From Tyto alba (taxonomy: Eukaryota > Chordata > Aves > Strigiformes > Tytonidae): a DNA stretch of 64,000 bases. Of the stretch, positions 25,201 through 35,400 are shown piece after piece (position 1 is the stretch's first letter; each line of letters opens with the position of its first letter). The notes beneath the pieces were generated by a model, which had not been told where the DNA came from, searched no databases, and was given only the letters and a program-made list of their open reading frames with translations. The DNA is taken from positions 3,340,501 to 3,404,500 of the forward strand of contig NW_024881313.1 of assembly GCF_018691265.1 (NCBI RefSeq). The letters are read 5' to 3'. Made by a program: the position numbers and the translations under genes.

Positions 25201-27635
25201 CCCTATTTAAAATAAGGGCATGATAATGTTAATGGTTGTCTCTTCAGATTGCATTGTGCATATCTGAAAGCAAATTTGAAAAGTTAACCCTAGGATAATC
25301 TAGTTCTTTATGTACTTTTGTTTCCATTATGTGCTTCTGACTGAAATGATCTAACTTAATTACAGCTTTCAATTTGATTTCAAAAGTTGAACAGAAGACT
25401 AAAATTTGAACAGCAGTATTTAACCGATGGCTTTCAGAGTTCTAGTTATATTTTCAAGAAATTAAATATAGAAAGATTTCATGTAGTCTGCTTATCCGTA
25501 CAGTAATTGAATGTTTTTGAAAATATTGTTACTATGCAAGCTCAAAGCATACCAGAATAGGTCTTTATTGTAGTACAACTGGAATTGTAATTCCAGTATG
25601 TTTATATCACTTAAAACATTTGCAGTCTTACAAAATGTTTGACTGAATATGTTAATCTATACATCTAGTATCACTTTATACGAACTGTTTAAGAAACAGT
25701 ATTTGACTAGTATATGGCAAATTATTAGAAGTGAAGAGAGGTCACCATGGATTAATTTAAAAATTTGAGTAGGAATAACGGGATAGTAATTCTGTATTCT
25801 CCCCTTTAGGCTTGATGCAGGTACTTTTGGAACGATGGGAGTTGGACTGGGTTTTGCTATAGCAGCTGCAGTGGTAGCTAAAGACCGAACACCTGAAAAG
25901 CGAGTTATCTGCATAGAAGGTGATAGTGCTTTTGGATTTTCTGGGATGGAGGTGGAAACTATTTGCAGGTAACTGTCTTTTGCTCAAGAAGACCCTCTTC
26001 ATATGTTGCCAGGACCAATTTAACTAGAAAGCCAAGGACACTGCTCTGGGGGTACTCTTAAAAGTATATGAAAACAAACCAAAAAAAAATATATATGGTT
26101 GTCTTTATCCTGTTGTGATATAATGTGTTACCAGTGATGAGTGGGTCATGTTTCAGGTGGAAGTGATTTTTTTTTTTTTTTTTTTTTTAGTTTCCTTTTA
26201 AGGGTAAGTAACACTTTTAACATCTCACAGAAAGGTGCAAGTATTTCAGAATTCTTCCAAATGCATCTTTTTTGTAGATACAATTTGCCAATCCTGATTA
26301 TCGTAGTAAACAACAATGGCATTTACACTGGTTTGGATGCAGATGCCTGGAAGGAGATGTTAAAGTTTGGAGATCCTGCTACATGGTGAGCATCTTCAAA
26401 GTATGTCCTGTTAGTTAAGGAAGAAGTGACCAAAATGGTCATTCTCTTTACTTTTAATGATTTGTGATTGAAATTTTTCATACAGTGTATTTAGTCCTAG
26501 GCTAAGTTTGTATAAGTAAGAACCAGTTACCAAAAACAAGTGCAGAGCAACTGTCTATTAGTTGTCTCAGGTTCCTGCAGCAATTCAGGCCACACAATAC
26601 AGAGTTCACAGTGGGCTTACGTCCAAAATGATGATGAACTCCAAATTTACCTGAGACTTGTGTTCTGAGTTTGCACTGGGCTTCTGCTGCTGGATCTGAG
26701 ATCTCTGGACCAAGAGAAGCAAGCTAAAACTTTGCTCAGGAATGTCTCCAGAAGATGAAACTGAGTATACCACCCTATAAAGATCGCTTAAGTGGTATAG
26801 GAAACATAGTGCTTCCAGCCCAGGAGCATTCATCAGGCCAGAACAATAATCAGCTTACACTTCAAAATCAGTGCTGAAGTAATTAAGTTGGTCAGTCTGG
26901 CAATTCTTCCCTGCCATTAATCAGAGGGTTTCCATTTCGTTACAGTGTACCTCCTGTTTCCCTCCTGCCAAATTCACACTATGAGGAAATTATGTCTGCC
27001 TTTGGAGGTAAAGGATACTTTGTTAAAACGCCAGAAGAATTGCAGAATGCTCTGAAAGCAAGCCTGACTGACAAGCAAACACCTTCTCTTATAAATGTAA
27101 TGATTGATCCACAGTCTGAGAGAAAGGAGCAGGTATGTAGGTGTTTTCCTTTCTTTTCCTGCAAGCTTCATTTGGCAAGTGTCTGAAATCCTCTGGAAGT
27201 ATCACTTAAACTGTAGAAAAGGCAGAGATAGTTGCAAGGCAGAAAAAATGTCTTTAGATTTTGAAGATAGGAGAATGGGTGCTTTTATAGTGTGCCATCT
27301 GCTTTGCTTGGTTTTTGATTTGGTTTTGTAGTTTGGGTTTTGTTTTTCTGGTTGTTTTGTTTTTTTTTTTTTTTTTTTTTTCCTGTTGGCTATTATTAAT
27401 GGTTAGTGACTTTAGCAACTGTTTCCAGAATTTATGATTGTTCCTTTTTATTCCTAACAAAATGAGATAAAATGTTTTTCAGCAATCTTTATTTCCTGTG
27501 GATTCCATCTGGTAGTTAATACATATTTGTATCATCTTCCTCTTACTGTTTGTCCATTATATGGTTTTTTTATTCTGTTTGTTTGGGTTTTTTTGCTTCC
27601 AGGAATTTCCCTGGCTGACTCGTTCTAACCTGTAG
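4160..27635 (+). CDS. HACL1: 2-hydroxyacyl-CoA lyase 1, complete gene (17 coding exons)
   Basis: Thiamine-diphosphate (ThDP) and Mg-dependent peroxisomal lyase that cleaves 2-hydroxy-3-methylacyl-CoA and 2-hydroxy long-chain acyl-CoA into formyl-CoA and an aldehyde one carbon shorter (alpha-oxidation of phytanic and 2-hydroxy fatty acids). Seventeen exons with GT-AG borders total 1707 nt, giving 568 residues plus stop, close to human (about 578, from memory). Approximate layout: ThDP-enzyme N-terminal domain 1-165, central domain 190-320, C-terminal ThDP domain 380-540. Visible residues: the RNEQAACYAA segment, with Glu50 as the likely cofactor-activating glutamate; the ThDP/Mg motif from Gly444-Asp445-Ser446 to Asn471-Asn472-Asn473; and a C-terminal Ser-Asn-Leu peroxisomal signal. 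The ATG at 4160 has G at -3 and +4 and is the first in its frame. Every exon is intact, so the gene looks functional. Confidence 0.97.
4211..5198 (+). other. HACL1 intron 1
   Basis: The first 400 bases are GC-rich CpG island; the rest is ordinary AT-rich intron. No further gene or exon is seen. Confidence 0.85.
5199..5303 (+). CDS. HACL1: HACL1 exon 2 (residues 18-52)
   Basis: 105 nt, phase 0 at both ends, with a TTTCTTTCTAG acceptor and GTAAGT donor. It encodes [17 protein letters not shown] through MRNEQA, the first strand-helix unit of the ThDP-binding N-domain, including Glu50, which aligns with the cofactor-activating glutamate of this enzyme superfamily. Confidence 0.97.
5304..10628 (+). 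other. HACL1 intron 2
   Basis: A 5.3-kb intron with a run of 22 A at 9696-9717 and otherwise non-repetitive AT-rich sequence. The open frames inside it lack matching splice sites and resemble no protein I know. Confidence 0.85.
9696..9717 (+). repeat. Poly-A run, 22 bases
   Basis: Uninterrupted A run in HACL1 intron 2. I see no retroposon body or target-site duplication to its left, so it is listed as simple sequence. Confidence 0.85.
10629..10669 (+). CDS. HACL1: HACL1 exon 3 (residues 53-66)
   Basis: A short 41-nt exon encoding [13 protein letters not shown] and two bases of an Arg codon. Its content continues the ThDP N-domain exactly where exon 2 stops. Donor GTACAT. Confidence 0.95.
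10670..11908 (+). other. HACL1 intron 3
   Basis: 1.2-kb intron. Its 3' end is a long T-rich tract that forms the polypyrimidine tract of exon 4. Nothing else is recognisable. Confidence 0.85.
11846..11906 (+). repeat. T-rich tract at the exon 4 acceptor
   Basis: About 60 bases of T interrupted by a few G, merging into CTCTCCCCCC and the exon 4 acceptor. It acts as an extra-long polypyrimidine tract. Confidence 0.85.
11909..11989 (+). CDS. HACL1: HACL1 exon 4 (residues 66-93)
   Basis: 81 nt, encoding [19 protein letters not shown] through MNC and two bases of Trp. The acceptor follows an unusually long T-rich tract (from about 11846). Donor GTAATT. Confidence 0.97.
11990..16134 (+). other. 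HACL1 intron 4
   Basis: 4.1-kb AT-rich intron. It ends in a (TA)n and T-rich stretch at about 16083-16130 before the exon 5 acceptor. No coding or RNA feature is supported. Confidence 0.85.
16135..16207 (+). CDS. HACL1: HACL1 exon 5 (residues 93-117)
   Basis: 73 nt, finishing the Trp codon then [19 protein letters not shown] and QEFPQ. The GGSSDRNQE segment is almost identical to the human enzyme as remembered. Acceptor TTTTCTAG, donor GTATGC. Confidence 0.97.
16722..16799 (+). CDS. HACL1: HACL1 exon 6 (residues 118-143)
   Basis: 78 nt, phase 0, encoding [19 protein letters not shown] and IPAVIEK. Human has Glu-Ala-Cys-Arg where this has Glu-Ala-Gly-Arg (from memory). Donor GTATGA. Confidence 0.96.
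17780..17874 (+). CDS. HACL1: HACL1 exon 7 (residues 144-175)
   Basis: 95 nt, encoding [20 protein letters not shown] and onward to the SSVK segment. The reading frame requires the donor AA|GTGCGT at 17875; a second GT four bases on (17879, GTAAAA) would shift the frame. This is a GTNNGT tandem donor. Confidence 0.93.
18353..18465 (+). CDS. HACL1: HACL1 exon 8 (residues 175-213)
   Basis: 113 nt. It completes Lys175, then [18 protein letters not shown] and onward to QPLLIIGK. It links the N-terminal and central domains. Acceptor GACTTCCAG, donor GTAGCA. Confidence 0.95.
20099..20234 (+). CDS. HACL1: HACL1 exon 9 (residues 213-258)
   Basis: 136 nt. It encodes [19 protein letters not shown] and the well conserved [19 protein letters not shown] stretch of the central domain. 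Acceptor TTATTCAG, donor GTAAAT. Confidence 0.97.
21394..21499 (+). CDS. HACL1: HACL1 exon 10 (residues 258-293)
   Basis: 106 nt, encoding [20 protein letters not shown] then [15 protein letters not shown] of the central domain. Acceptor TTTATTAG, donor GTAAAC. Confidence 0.97.
22853..22872 (+). repeat. Poly-T run, 20 bases, before exon 11
   Basis: Uninterrupted T run ending 15 bases before the exon 11 acceptor and probably serving as its polypyrimidine tract. Confidence 0.9.
22888..22971 (+). CDS. HACL1: HACL1 exon 11 (residues 294-321)
   Basis: 84 nt, phase 0, encoding [20 protein letters not shown] and DISTVTKQ. A run of 20 T sits at 22853-22872, 15 bases before the exon. Donor GTAACG. 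Confidence 0.97.
23042..23070 (+). repeat. A-rich run
   Basis: Twenty-one A, one T, then seven A, 71 bases downstream of the exon 11 donor. Simple sequence. Confidence 0.9.
23274..23375 (+). CDS. HACL1: HACL1 exon 12 (residues 322-355)
   Basis: 102 nt, phase 0, encoding [19 protein letters not shown] then [15 protein letters not shown]. It is the most divergent part against human as remembered, consistent with an inter-domain linker. Donor GTAGTT. Confidence 0.94.
24261..24415 (+). CDS. HACL1: HACL1 exon 13 (residues 356-407)
   Basis: 155 nt, encoding [20 protein letters not shown] and the conserved [18 protein letters not shown] segment that opens the C-terminal ThDP domain. Acceptor CTTTTTAAG, donor GTGTGG. 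Confidence 0.96.
25810..25968 (+). CDS. HACL1: HACL1 exon 14 (residues 407-460)
   Basis: 159 nt, encoding [20 protein letters not shown] and the first half of the ThDP/Mg motif, [16 protein letters not shown]. Asp445 is the expected metal ligand. Acceptor CCCTTTAG, donor GTAACT. Confidence 0.98.
26167..26188 (+). repeat. Poly-T run, 22 bases, followed by AG
   Basis: 22 T then AG, which mimics a 3' splice site 88 bases before the true exon 15 acceptor. Confidence 0.9.
26278..26385 (+). CDS. HACL1: HACL1 exon 15 (residues 460-496)
   Basis: 108 nt, encoding [20 protein letters not shown] and the following helix. The NNN run (471-473) completes the ThDP/Mg-binding motif. A 22-T run followed by a non-used AG lies about 90 bases upstream. 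Donor GTGAGC. Confidence 0.98.
26946..27132 (+). CDS. HACL1: HACL1 exon 16 (residues 496-558)
   Basis: 187 nt, the longest coding exon. It encodes [37 protein letters not shown] and the [16 protein letters not shown] strand near the C-terminus. Acceptor CGTTACAG, donor GTATGT. Confidence 0.97.
27360..27381 (+). repeat. Poly-T run, 22 bases
   Basis: Simple T run in HACL1 intron 16, preceded by a G/T-rich stretch. Confidence 0.9.
27603..27635 (+). CDS. HACL1: HACL1 exon 17 (residues 559-568, stop, PTS1)
   Basis: Encodes [10 protein letters not shown] then TAG. The last three residues Ser-Asn-Leu fit the PTS1 consensus for import by PEX5; human ends Ser-Asn-Met as remembered. Acceptor TTGCTTCCAG. 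Confidence 0.97.
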   Translation, partial: EFPWLTRSNL

Positions 27636-28327
27636 TAGAAGATGAAGATAATGGTGATACAAGGCAGTGAGTTAAGCAAAACTAAATTGGTTTCCAGAAG
27701 TGGAACTGGTGCAACTATATTTTACATAAGCATTGGAACAAAGTGGGATTTTAGAACTGCTGTTAGAGGAATCTTTCAATGCTGAAATTAAGTAATTGTA
27801 AAATTAAAAAGACACATATGAATGTATACCAGGCCTTCTAGCAGATTGTACAGAAACACTGATGATAAAATTACATACTATTACTGAATCACACCCATCA
27901 AGATTTGTGAATTAAAATCTTGGATGTTCTAGACAAAGGGAGCCAGGGTTTTATGCTGACTAAAACATAGATGTCTTTGGCAGTCTAATTACAGTAGCTT
28001 CATTTTTAACCAACCACCAGCATGCTAGTTGTTAGAGACAGTCTTGTAAGGACCAAAACAAAGCATCTTGTGGAGAAGTGCTGATTGGCCTCATTATGCA
28101 TTGAAACCCATTGGGTTGATAGTCACTTCATAATTTTACAAGTTGCTTTTTCAGCTTCTACTGCAGGTAGAAGTAGTGTATTAAAAATGCAGCCTTACTC
28201 AAGGGCTGAGTTTGTCTGTTGCATTTGTTTTTGTTAATTGGGATTTACAGTGCTTCTAGAAAAAAAATTAAATCTTAGATTTTTATTTGAAGCTTAGATC
28301 ATAAATCTTCATAATCAGAAGTGCTTT

Positions 28328-28412
28328 AAAAAAAAAGACAAAAAAAAAAAAACCTAAACCCAAACAACAAAAAAAAAACAACTCACCAGAACAACAGCAA
28401 AAAAAAGTATTA
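28328..28412 (+). repeat. A-rich low-complexity block
   Basis: Eighty-five bases dominated by A with scattered C and short AAC units. No attached retroposon is recognised. Confidence 0.8.
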
Positions 28413-29461
28413 GTCTGGAGCTTAATGTCCAGTTTGGCTGGCATCACAAAGCAGCAACCGGCATTCATGCTGTGTCTGGCTAATTGTGCAACAAAGGTTC
28501 TTCATATAATGTACTTACTGTATAGAAACTTAGAGCCCAACTTGCACTGTGATGCAGAGATAACATTTAAAGCAGATAATTGGCCTACCTGTGGTTCTGT
28601 TTACTGTGTTTTCATCTGTTGTTGCATCTGACAATCTGACTTAGAGCTTGGACTTTAAAAGTGAAGTAGTTTTTTCTCTATGCTTTTATCATGGTATCTA
28701 CTATTTAGTATACTACTCTGCAGGTTACTTTATATTTACATCTGTTCTTAAATGCACCGGGAGGTTTTTGTTGTTACATATGTAAAAGGGAAAATTCTAG
28801 CTCTGATTGCTCTATTGTCTGTTACTCCGTTGACATTAAGTGTTAGTTAACTAGCAGAAGGCACTTGGATGAGCTGAGGAGGAGGAGGACTGGGCTGGCA
28901 GGGGATCCTGGCCTACAGTTAGGTTGTTTGCAGAAAGCTTGGTTCATTAGTTCTTGCACTTCAGCCTGGGTCTGGCACGAGGCCGTGGGCTGCTGTTAGG
29001 TAGAGGAATGTCTCTGCACACTGGTGCAGAAAGCTAGTATCTGACATGAGCAGGAGCACCACAGTCTAACCAGAGTTACCACCGATGGCTGGGTGTGTGG
29101 GAATAGCTGTGTAGCACTGTGAATGTTTGAGTCAAGAAAGGTAATTTGCTTAGGAGGGCTAAGTGCAAAAAGATAAAATCTATAGAATGGGTACAACTCA
29201 TGAGTGAGCGTAAGGCGGCGGAGTCGCTGTGTTCTCTGGGGTACTCTGCAGGGCATGTCGAACAATGTTGGGTCTTGTCACTGGTTCTGTTTCATTCTTC
29301 TTTAACTCTCAAAAACTGATTTTACTGTGTGGCAGTGCTTGAACATAATCCGTTATGATGCTGTAAAATATCTGTAAGAGTTAATGCTGGGACTGACCAC
29401 AGAGGAGATCATTTGCATTGGATAAGCAAATGCAGAAATTCTTGGTTTGTATTTGAAAACT

Positions 29462-29467
29462 AATAAA
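29462..29467 (+). terminator. Candidate polyadenylation signal AATAAA
   Basis: Canonical hexamer followed within 30 bases by T-rich and GT-rich sequence, the arrangement expected of a cleavage and polyadenylation site. It is on the HACL1 strand, 1.83 kb past the stop. Assignment to HACL1 is inferred. Confidence 0.35.
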
Positions 29468-29490
29468 AAGTGATTTTTATACTGTTTCTT

Positions 29491-32400
29491 CTTTAATGAG
29501 AGTGTTTGAATTATGTCAGCATTTTGTGTCAGCTGTTGGAAATCAGCTTACATTGGATTTTTTTAGAAAAGTTACATAACCACAATAACATGCACAATTC
29601 ATTTTAATAAGATACCTGGAAAATGGAAAGCAAAGAATTTGAAACTGTGGAGAGGCAGTAACATAATTAATAACATCAGTTTGGGTTTCACTAAGTTTTT
29701 TAAAAGCTCAAAAAATAATTACCGCTGCATTTCTTACAGCTTTAAAATAGACTAATACCATGATATAATAGAAGTTCTTAGGTTGTAATGATCAGGTTTT
29801 TTGCTACGAGAGAGTGCACAATGACCACAGAAAACCAAGGAGAGTGAAATGTGTACTACTTCGTTTATATAGCTTACCTTCTTCATACTGTGTTTTACAC
29901 CATGGAGTTGCATCTAAGAGGAGTGTTAGGCCAACGAAACTATATGAAAGAAAATAGTTTCAGAGATGAGACAGAAACAAGGTATCTCTGAAATGTCCTA
30001 ATTTTTTTAAAAGGAGTCAAATATTACAGATGCCCTAAGTCTGAGGAATGCTGACCCACGTGGCTTTAGCTAACTGGAAATTTTTCTTCAAGGCCAGAGC
30101 ACAGAATTAAAGGTATTGAACAGGCTCAAGACACCAAACTCGATAGGGAGAAAATGCTTGGGCCTCAGCCAGAGGAAAATGCTGTGGAGGAGGTACTGTG
30201 TGTAATCTACTGAGACATACCAGGAGAAGTGAGTGGTTAAATAGGATGCAGTTCTGAGTCTTTTTCTTACGGCTTTCAGGTAAATAAAGAATATTTGAAA
30301 TTTTGCTACACCTTGATGGAGGTTACCCATAACTTTATTAGTCTAGTTCCTTTGAAAACTTTTCTTACAGGGGTCTGCTCAGTTCATGTGGTTGGGAAAC
30401 CCAGAAAGTCAGACCGGCAGCAATTTTCCCCTTCAAAGAGAGGACACCAGCATGCGTGGAAGGGGTTGGAACCTGGGACCAACAAGTGGTACAGGAAAAG
30501 TGCTGGGTTTTGGACATCTCTAGGAGGTAATTTAACTATGGGACCGCAGGTGAAACCATCAGCAGCCACAACAAAATGGCCAGGTATAAGGAATAAGAAG
30601 TAAGGTTTGTTACTGTCTCAGCACCTCACAAGATAGTTTAAGGTGTTGAGTATGTGTTCCTGCAGCCTCCTGGTGTGCTGAGCTTGCTAGCAGGTTTAGT
30701 TTGCAGTAATTTCTAACTTTTTAATAATTATGTTTCACCTTTAGGCTGCAGTGAATACTGTAGACTGTGTGCCCTGTGAACATTTGGGTATATGTCACAT
30801 ATGCTGGCCTTCGGTTGTTATGGCCATATAGCATATATCCATTTTGGTGAGTAATGAGATGTATACTTGCTCTGGCTAGATTTGTTTTTTAAGCACGCAT
30901 GCAAAATCCTTAGTACTTAGACACTCAAGCAGCAATACATCTTCAGGCCTGCCACTCCGTACACAAGAAACTAGCACACACTGATGGTAAGCTACAGGAA
31001 AAGTCCTATTGAGAAATGTGAGTGACATCATTCCTTTATGTGTTGGAATCAAAATCCCCATGCAGCTCTTTTTATGCAATAGGAAGAGCTTGATGGCTGT
31101 GTTTAGTAGAGAAGAGAGGGCTTGGCTCTCCCCTACTTAGTGATGTTCCAAGGTCAGACCAGGTATCAGAGGTGATGGTCTTTGACATACAGACAGTGAG
31201 ATGTCTGATGATTTATTTACTCATAACTGGATATTGTAATGAGTAAGAAACAGCTATTCTGAAGGAGATGTTTGCTGTTTCTTTTGATGATTTGATTGAA
31301 ACCAGATGGACAAGGTTTAAAGAGGCCCTCAGTAAAGCAGACCCTTCCAGCTAATTATGGCACACACTAATGTAAATGAGAATGCTTTTGGTGTCTGTTC
31401 TTTCCAGGAATCTCTAGGCTGCCTGAAATAGTGCAGAAATTAGTAAGAGAAATTAATAGAATGACAGTTTGCTTGCTTGAGCTAATACACTAAGAAATTT
31501 TTGGTTTTCATCAATCTTTTCAAGGGAGTGATAGAGAAGAGAAGCATACTGCTGAAGATGTTGCATAGAATAGTTTGATCTGGAATTTTTCTACTTTGGG
31601 TCAGCTACGGGATGTCTGAGCAATCCAACTAGCAATTGGTTGTGTAATACTTTGGGTCAGATTCTAAACTGAATGCAGGTAAGGGGTGCTTTTGAAGACA
31701 GGATTTGAATCGCTATACTTTGGAGTTGAAGAAATGGATTGGCAACCCATCTCAGATTGTGTAAATGACCATGGACGCATGACTGTCAGCAGCATAGAAC
31801 ATTTTTGCATGTAGCTGACGGGAGATTTCCTCTCGTACTTAGTGCTGGTAATGCTACCACATGAGGAAAGTAATGTAAAAAGGCTTATGAGCCTTCCACC
31901 TCCAGTCTACACAGCAACATAAGTTTTTGTGGCTCTTGCTTCCAAAAAGCAATCACAAGTCCTGGGCATGAATTTTGTGCAGTGACTACCTGTAGCTGTT
32001 GCAGCATGAAACTTAGCAGAACCTGCAAACTTTTTGTGAACCAAATTGTTGGGTGGAGATGTCCTTCTGCTTTCCTTAGGCTACAGGGGATTTGCATTAC
32101 CTCTGCATCACCTTGCAACTGCAGTGCTGACTGCAGTGTCAACATACCCTCAGGCACTCAGCCAAGCTAGAGCTCCACCATGGCCGGAGACAAGCACCTC
32201 TCTAATGAAATCAGCACATTAAAAGTATATATATATATAAAAAAAAGTTGGCACTTTATTGAAATGTTTGAAGAACTGTCATCTGTCTCCTTGGCCCTGT
32301 CATTAAGATTCTGTGCATGTATGGCATTTTATAGACCTTGGCACAGAGAGGTGTTGATGTCAATACTGGGGGACTTGAAGGCACACCTCGAGCTCCAGGC

Positions 32401-35400
32401 AATGCAGTGCATCCATCTTGCAGTAAGGAGACACGACTGCTGGGATTTGGGTAGGGAAGCCTCATTAGCCAGGCCGTAAACCTTCTGCTTGCTTGGCAAA
32501 ACCAGGGATATCATTCAAGTGCTCAGAAAATAAGTAAAAAATTATGTTAAGAAAAATTAGTATTTCAGCCCTACTAGGGATTTTAGCTACCCCAGATAAG
32601 CAGCTAATGCAGGGCCTCATTCTATGTAGTTTAAATCAGTGAGACCTTTGTTACTGAATTTAGCATAAGAGTTGATTTTTCTGAGTTTTCATCCCTATGT
32701 GCCAAGTTGCCACTTGGTAGGAATGTCTTAAATACAAATGATGGGAGCTTCAGAAGTAGGACTTTATAACGGAAATGCTAATGCAGCCTTAATTATAGCT
32801 CTCTGATTTTGCAAAGGGAGCTGGGAGAATGCATTTGTCTGGTTCGATTAGGCTCAGCTGTGACCCTGTGTTTGGAAGACAACCCCCCTGGCATACTGGA
32901 ATGACTGGACAATTGTGCATTGCCCAGCTGTTTTGTGTGCTGCTGTGCTAAGAATGCAGCCTGGGCTTCAAAATTTGAAGCACTGTAAAAAGGCAAAGCC
33001 TTTCCATCCCTAGCCTGACCCAGTACCTGTTCAAATCGGCATTAAATTTGCCATCAGCTTACAAAAACACAGCAATTTTAAAACGTAGGTGTGGGCTGCC
33101 CAACAACGATGGTGCCAGAGAAGTCTCCATGAATTCTGCTTGCTGTAGTGTCATGGTCAGCACTTGTGGCCTTCCAAAGGCAAGCAAATTGGGCAACATA
33201 CAGCTACTTCTTCCTGCTGTTCTACTGTGACCTCTTTCTTTACCCACCCCCAGCTTTATAATATTGGTTCTTTTGTCAGGCCTTTGGATAAACCTTTGAG
33301 TTCTACTACTGCTCCCCAAGTGGATTTGGCACCTCTGCTCCTGGTTTTGCATTCTGCAAGGAATCTCTAAATCCCCTGCAGGATCCTTAAATATTTAGTG
33401 CCCAGAGGTTATCCCTGACAGGTGAGGAAAACCAGCCATGGGAAAATGAAGCATCGTGCTATTTTAAAGCCAAGGTATCTGAAGCTTTCTCAGGCCTTGA
33501 TTTGGCAAAGCACCTGCACACGTACTTCATTTCAGGAGCAGTTTCATTGATTTCACTTGCATGCCTGAGGGTTACGCTCACGATTAAGTCTTTTTCTGAA
33601 TGAGTGGTGGGTGCTCTGGCCACTCGTCTTCCTCTACAGAACGCTGCAGTGCCTACCTTCTCCTAGGTATGTATGCACTGGTGTTTGGATCCATGTTTGC
33701 TGGCCTCTTAATGGTGTAGTGGGCTGCAGAGCAGCGTGAAAATCGGGAACAGGACACTGCGTTGCCGGCATCCCTGAAGCTCTTTGGAATGAAGAGTCCT
33801 GAGACTCGTGTGAGCATTAAGAGAATGATATCAATATTTTTTTCCTGCGAGAACGTTAACAGAGAAAAAAGAAGATTGTACTTTGTGGTGTTCAATTGAT
33901 TGGGCTTTTTGGCAAGCTAGATGATAAATCATTTAAATTAGGAGTCATGAGAGCCAATTACTGCCAGATATTCTTCTGTTCCGTCCCTCCAGCAGTAGTG
34001 CAGTGATACTAGTACAGGCAGCAAGTTCTGCAGACCTTAGATAATAGAAGTAAATAACAGCAATAGACAATCCAAATGAAAATAAGAAGAAAGAATTGCC
34101 CTGAAGATTATTTCCGTCACCTCTAGATGTAAATATTAAGAACAGACTGGGTTATAGCTGTAACTTTTTTGTGATTCACCACCCTAGGATGTTAAAGGCT
34201 GTTTATCTACTTACAGACTGGTAACTGTAGATTTTAGTTGGCCAGGACTCCCATTGTCAAGGCCCTTTTACACATGGATTTCTATGGGCATCTTCTTTTC
34301 CCTATTGAACACTTTTCTATTAATAATTCTAGGATTTTGCATGTTTGTCCAAGATTTCCAAATACCTGTCAATCCCGGACATATCTCTTGATTCTGCAGA
34401 TTTGAGAGCATGTGTGATGAGTGCACCTCTTCTAAGAAGCATCCCGTGTTCTGCATGATGGTCTGTTCCTGTGCAGTAGATATAGCACGCTGAGAACATA
34501 TTTGGCATACTGTGTGTGCACAAAATAGCCATCTAGTACCTGAACATCTCGAGGAGCCATCAAACTTTCTGGACGTTTGATAACCCCATTCAGCGAGTCC
34601 CTGGGATTCTTGCCTAAAAATAGATTTTTACAGCACATGAATGCAACATAGGGAAGCATAGGCTTTCTGCGTGTCCACCACATTATGTATATGTACATAT
34701 TTCAGCTGTGCATGGCAATCGTGCAGTTGTGCAGTGTTTTAGACAGTCCCACAGAGAATACTAAATGGTTTGCAGTTTGAAAGGCATGGTCCGAAAGGCA
34801 GGTGAAACCAACAGGAAAGGGGAAGATGAGTAATGTTCTAAAAGTCAGCAGCTGAATTACTGTTTTAAAATTGTTCTACTTTGTTGTGCTTTCTGACATT
34901 AGAAGGACACAGTGGGGTGGTTCTGATCACTTTGATGGAAATCACTTGGAATTGTCCCATAAACTTTAGTCATGTTCATAACTCTTTTTACAGTGTAGTT
35001 TGTTCCATTATCGTCAATTAAAAAAAATACATATATGCTTGGAGATTACTCATAGGAGAAAAAAGTGATGGACTCAGCCTTTGAAATAGATCTAAAGGTG
35101 CAAAGTTAGAATTTCAAACTGAACTTTCAGAAATGGGGTGAGAGCTGCACTCCTCTGGAAGCAAATAACCTTTGAAAGGGATAAAAGTAAATCAGGTTCC
35201 CTAGCCAGAATTGCAGGTATTTTTATTGTGAAAAACAATTGTTAGGTAGTTATTTAGCAACAAGGAAAACATAATTGTAAAGAATCTTTTCCATCTCCTG
35301 CACTAATTGAATGAACAGAATTCTTCTGTGCTACTTGCAGACATAATCTGTTATTGAATTACTGCATCAACACTGTGTTGCTGTTTTACCTTTACCCCAC

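Larger units (their letters stand above)
24416..27602 (+). other. HACL1 introns 13 to 16 region
   Basis: Introns 24416-25809, 25969-26277, 26386-26945 and 27133-27602, between exons 13 and 17. They hold T runs at 26167-26188 and 27360-27381. An antisense open frame at 24472-24942 has no coding character and was rejected. Confidence 0.8.
27636..29490 (+). other. Possible HACL1 3' UTR
   Basis: Non-coding sequence after the HACL1 stop. Two candidate ends are visible: an ATTAAA at 27803-27808, giving a short 3' UTR of about 190 bases, and an AATAAA at 29462-29467 followed by a GT-rich stretch, giving about 1.85 kb. Without transcript data I cannot choose between them. An A-rich low-complexity block sits at 28328-28412. 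Confidence 0.4.
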
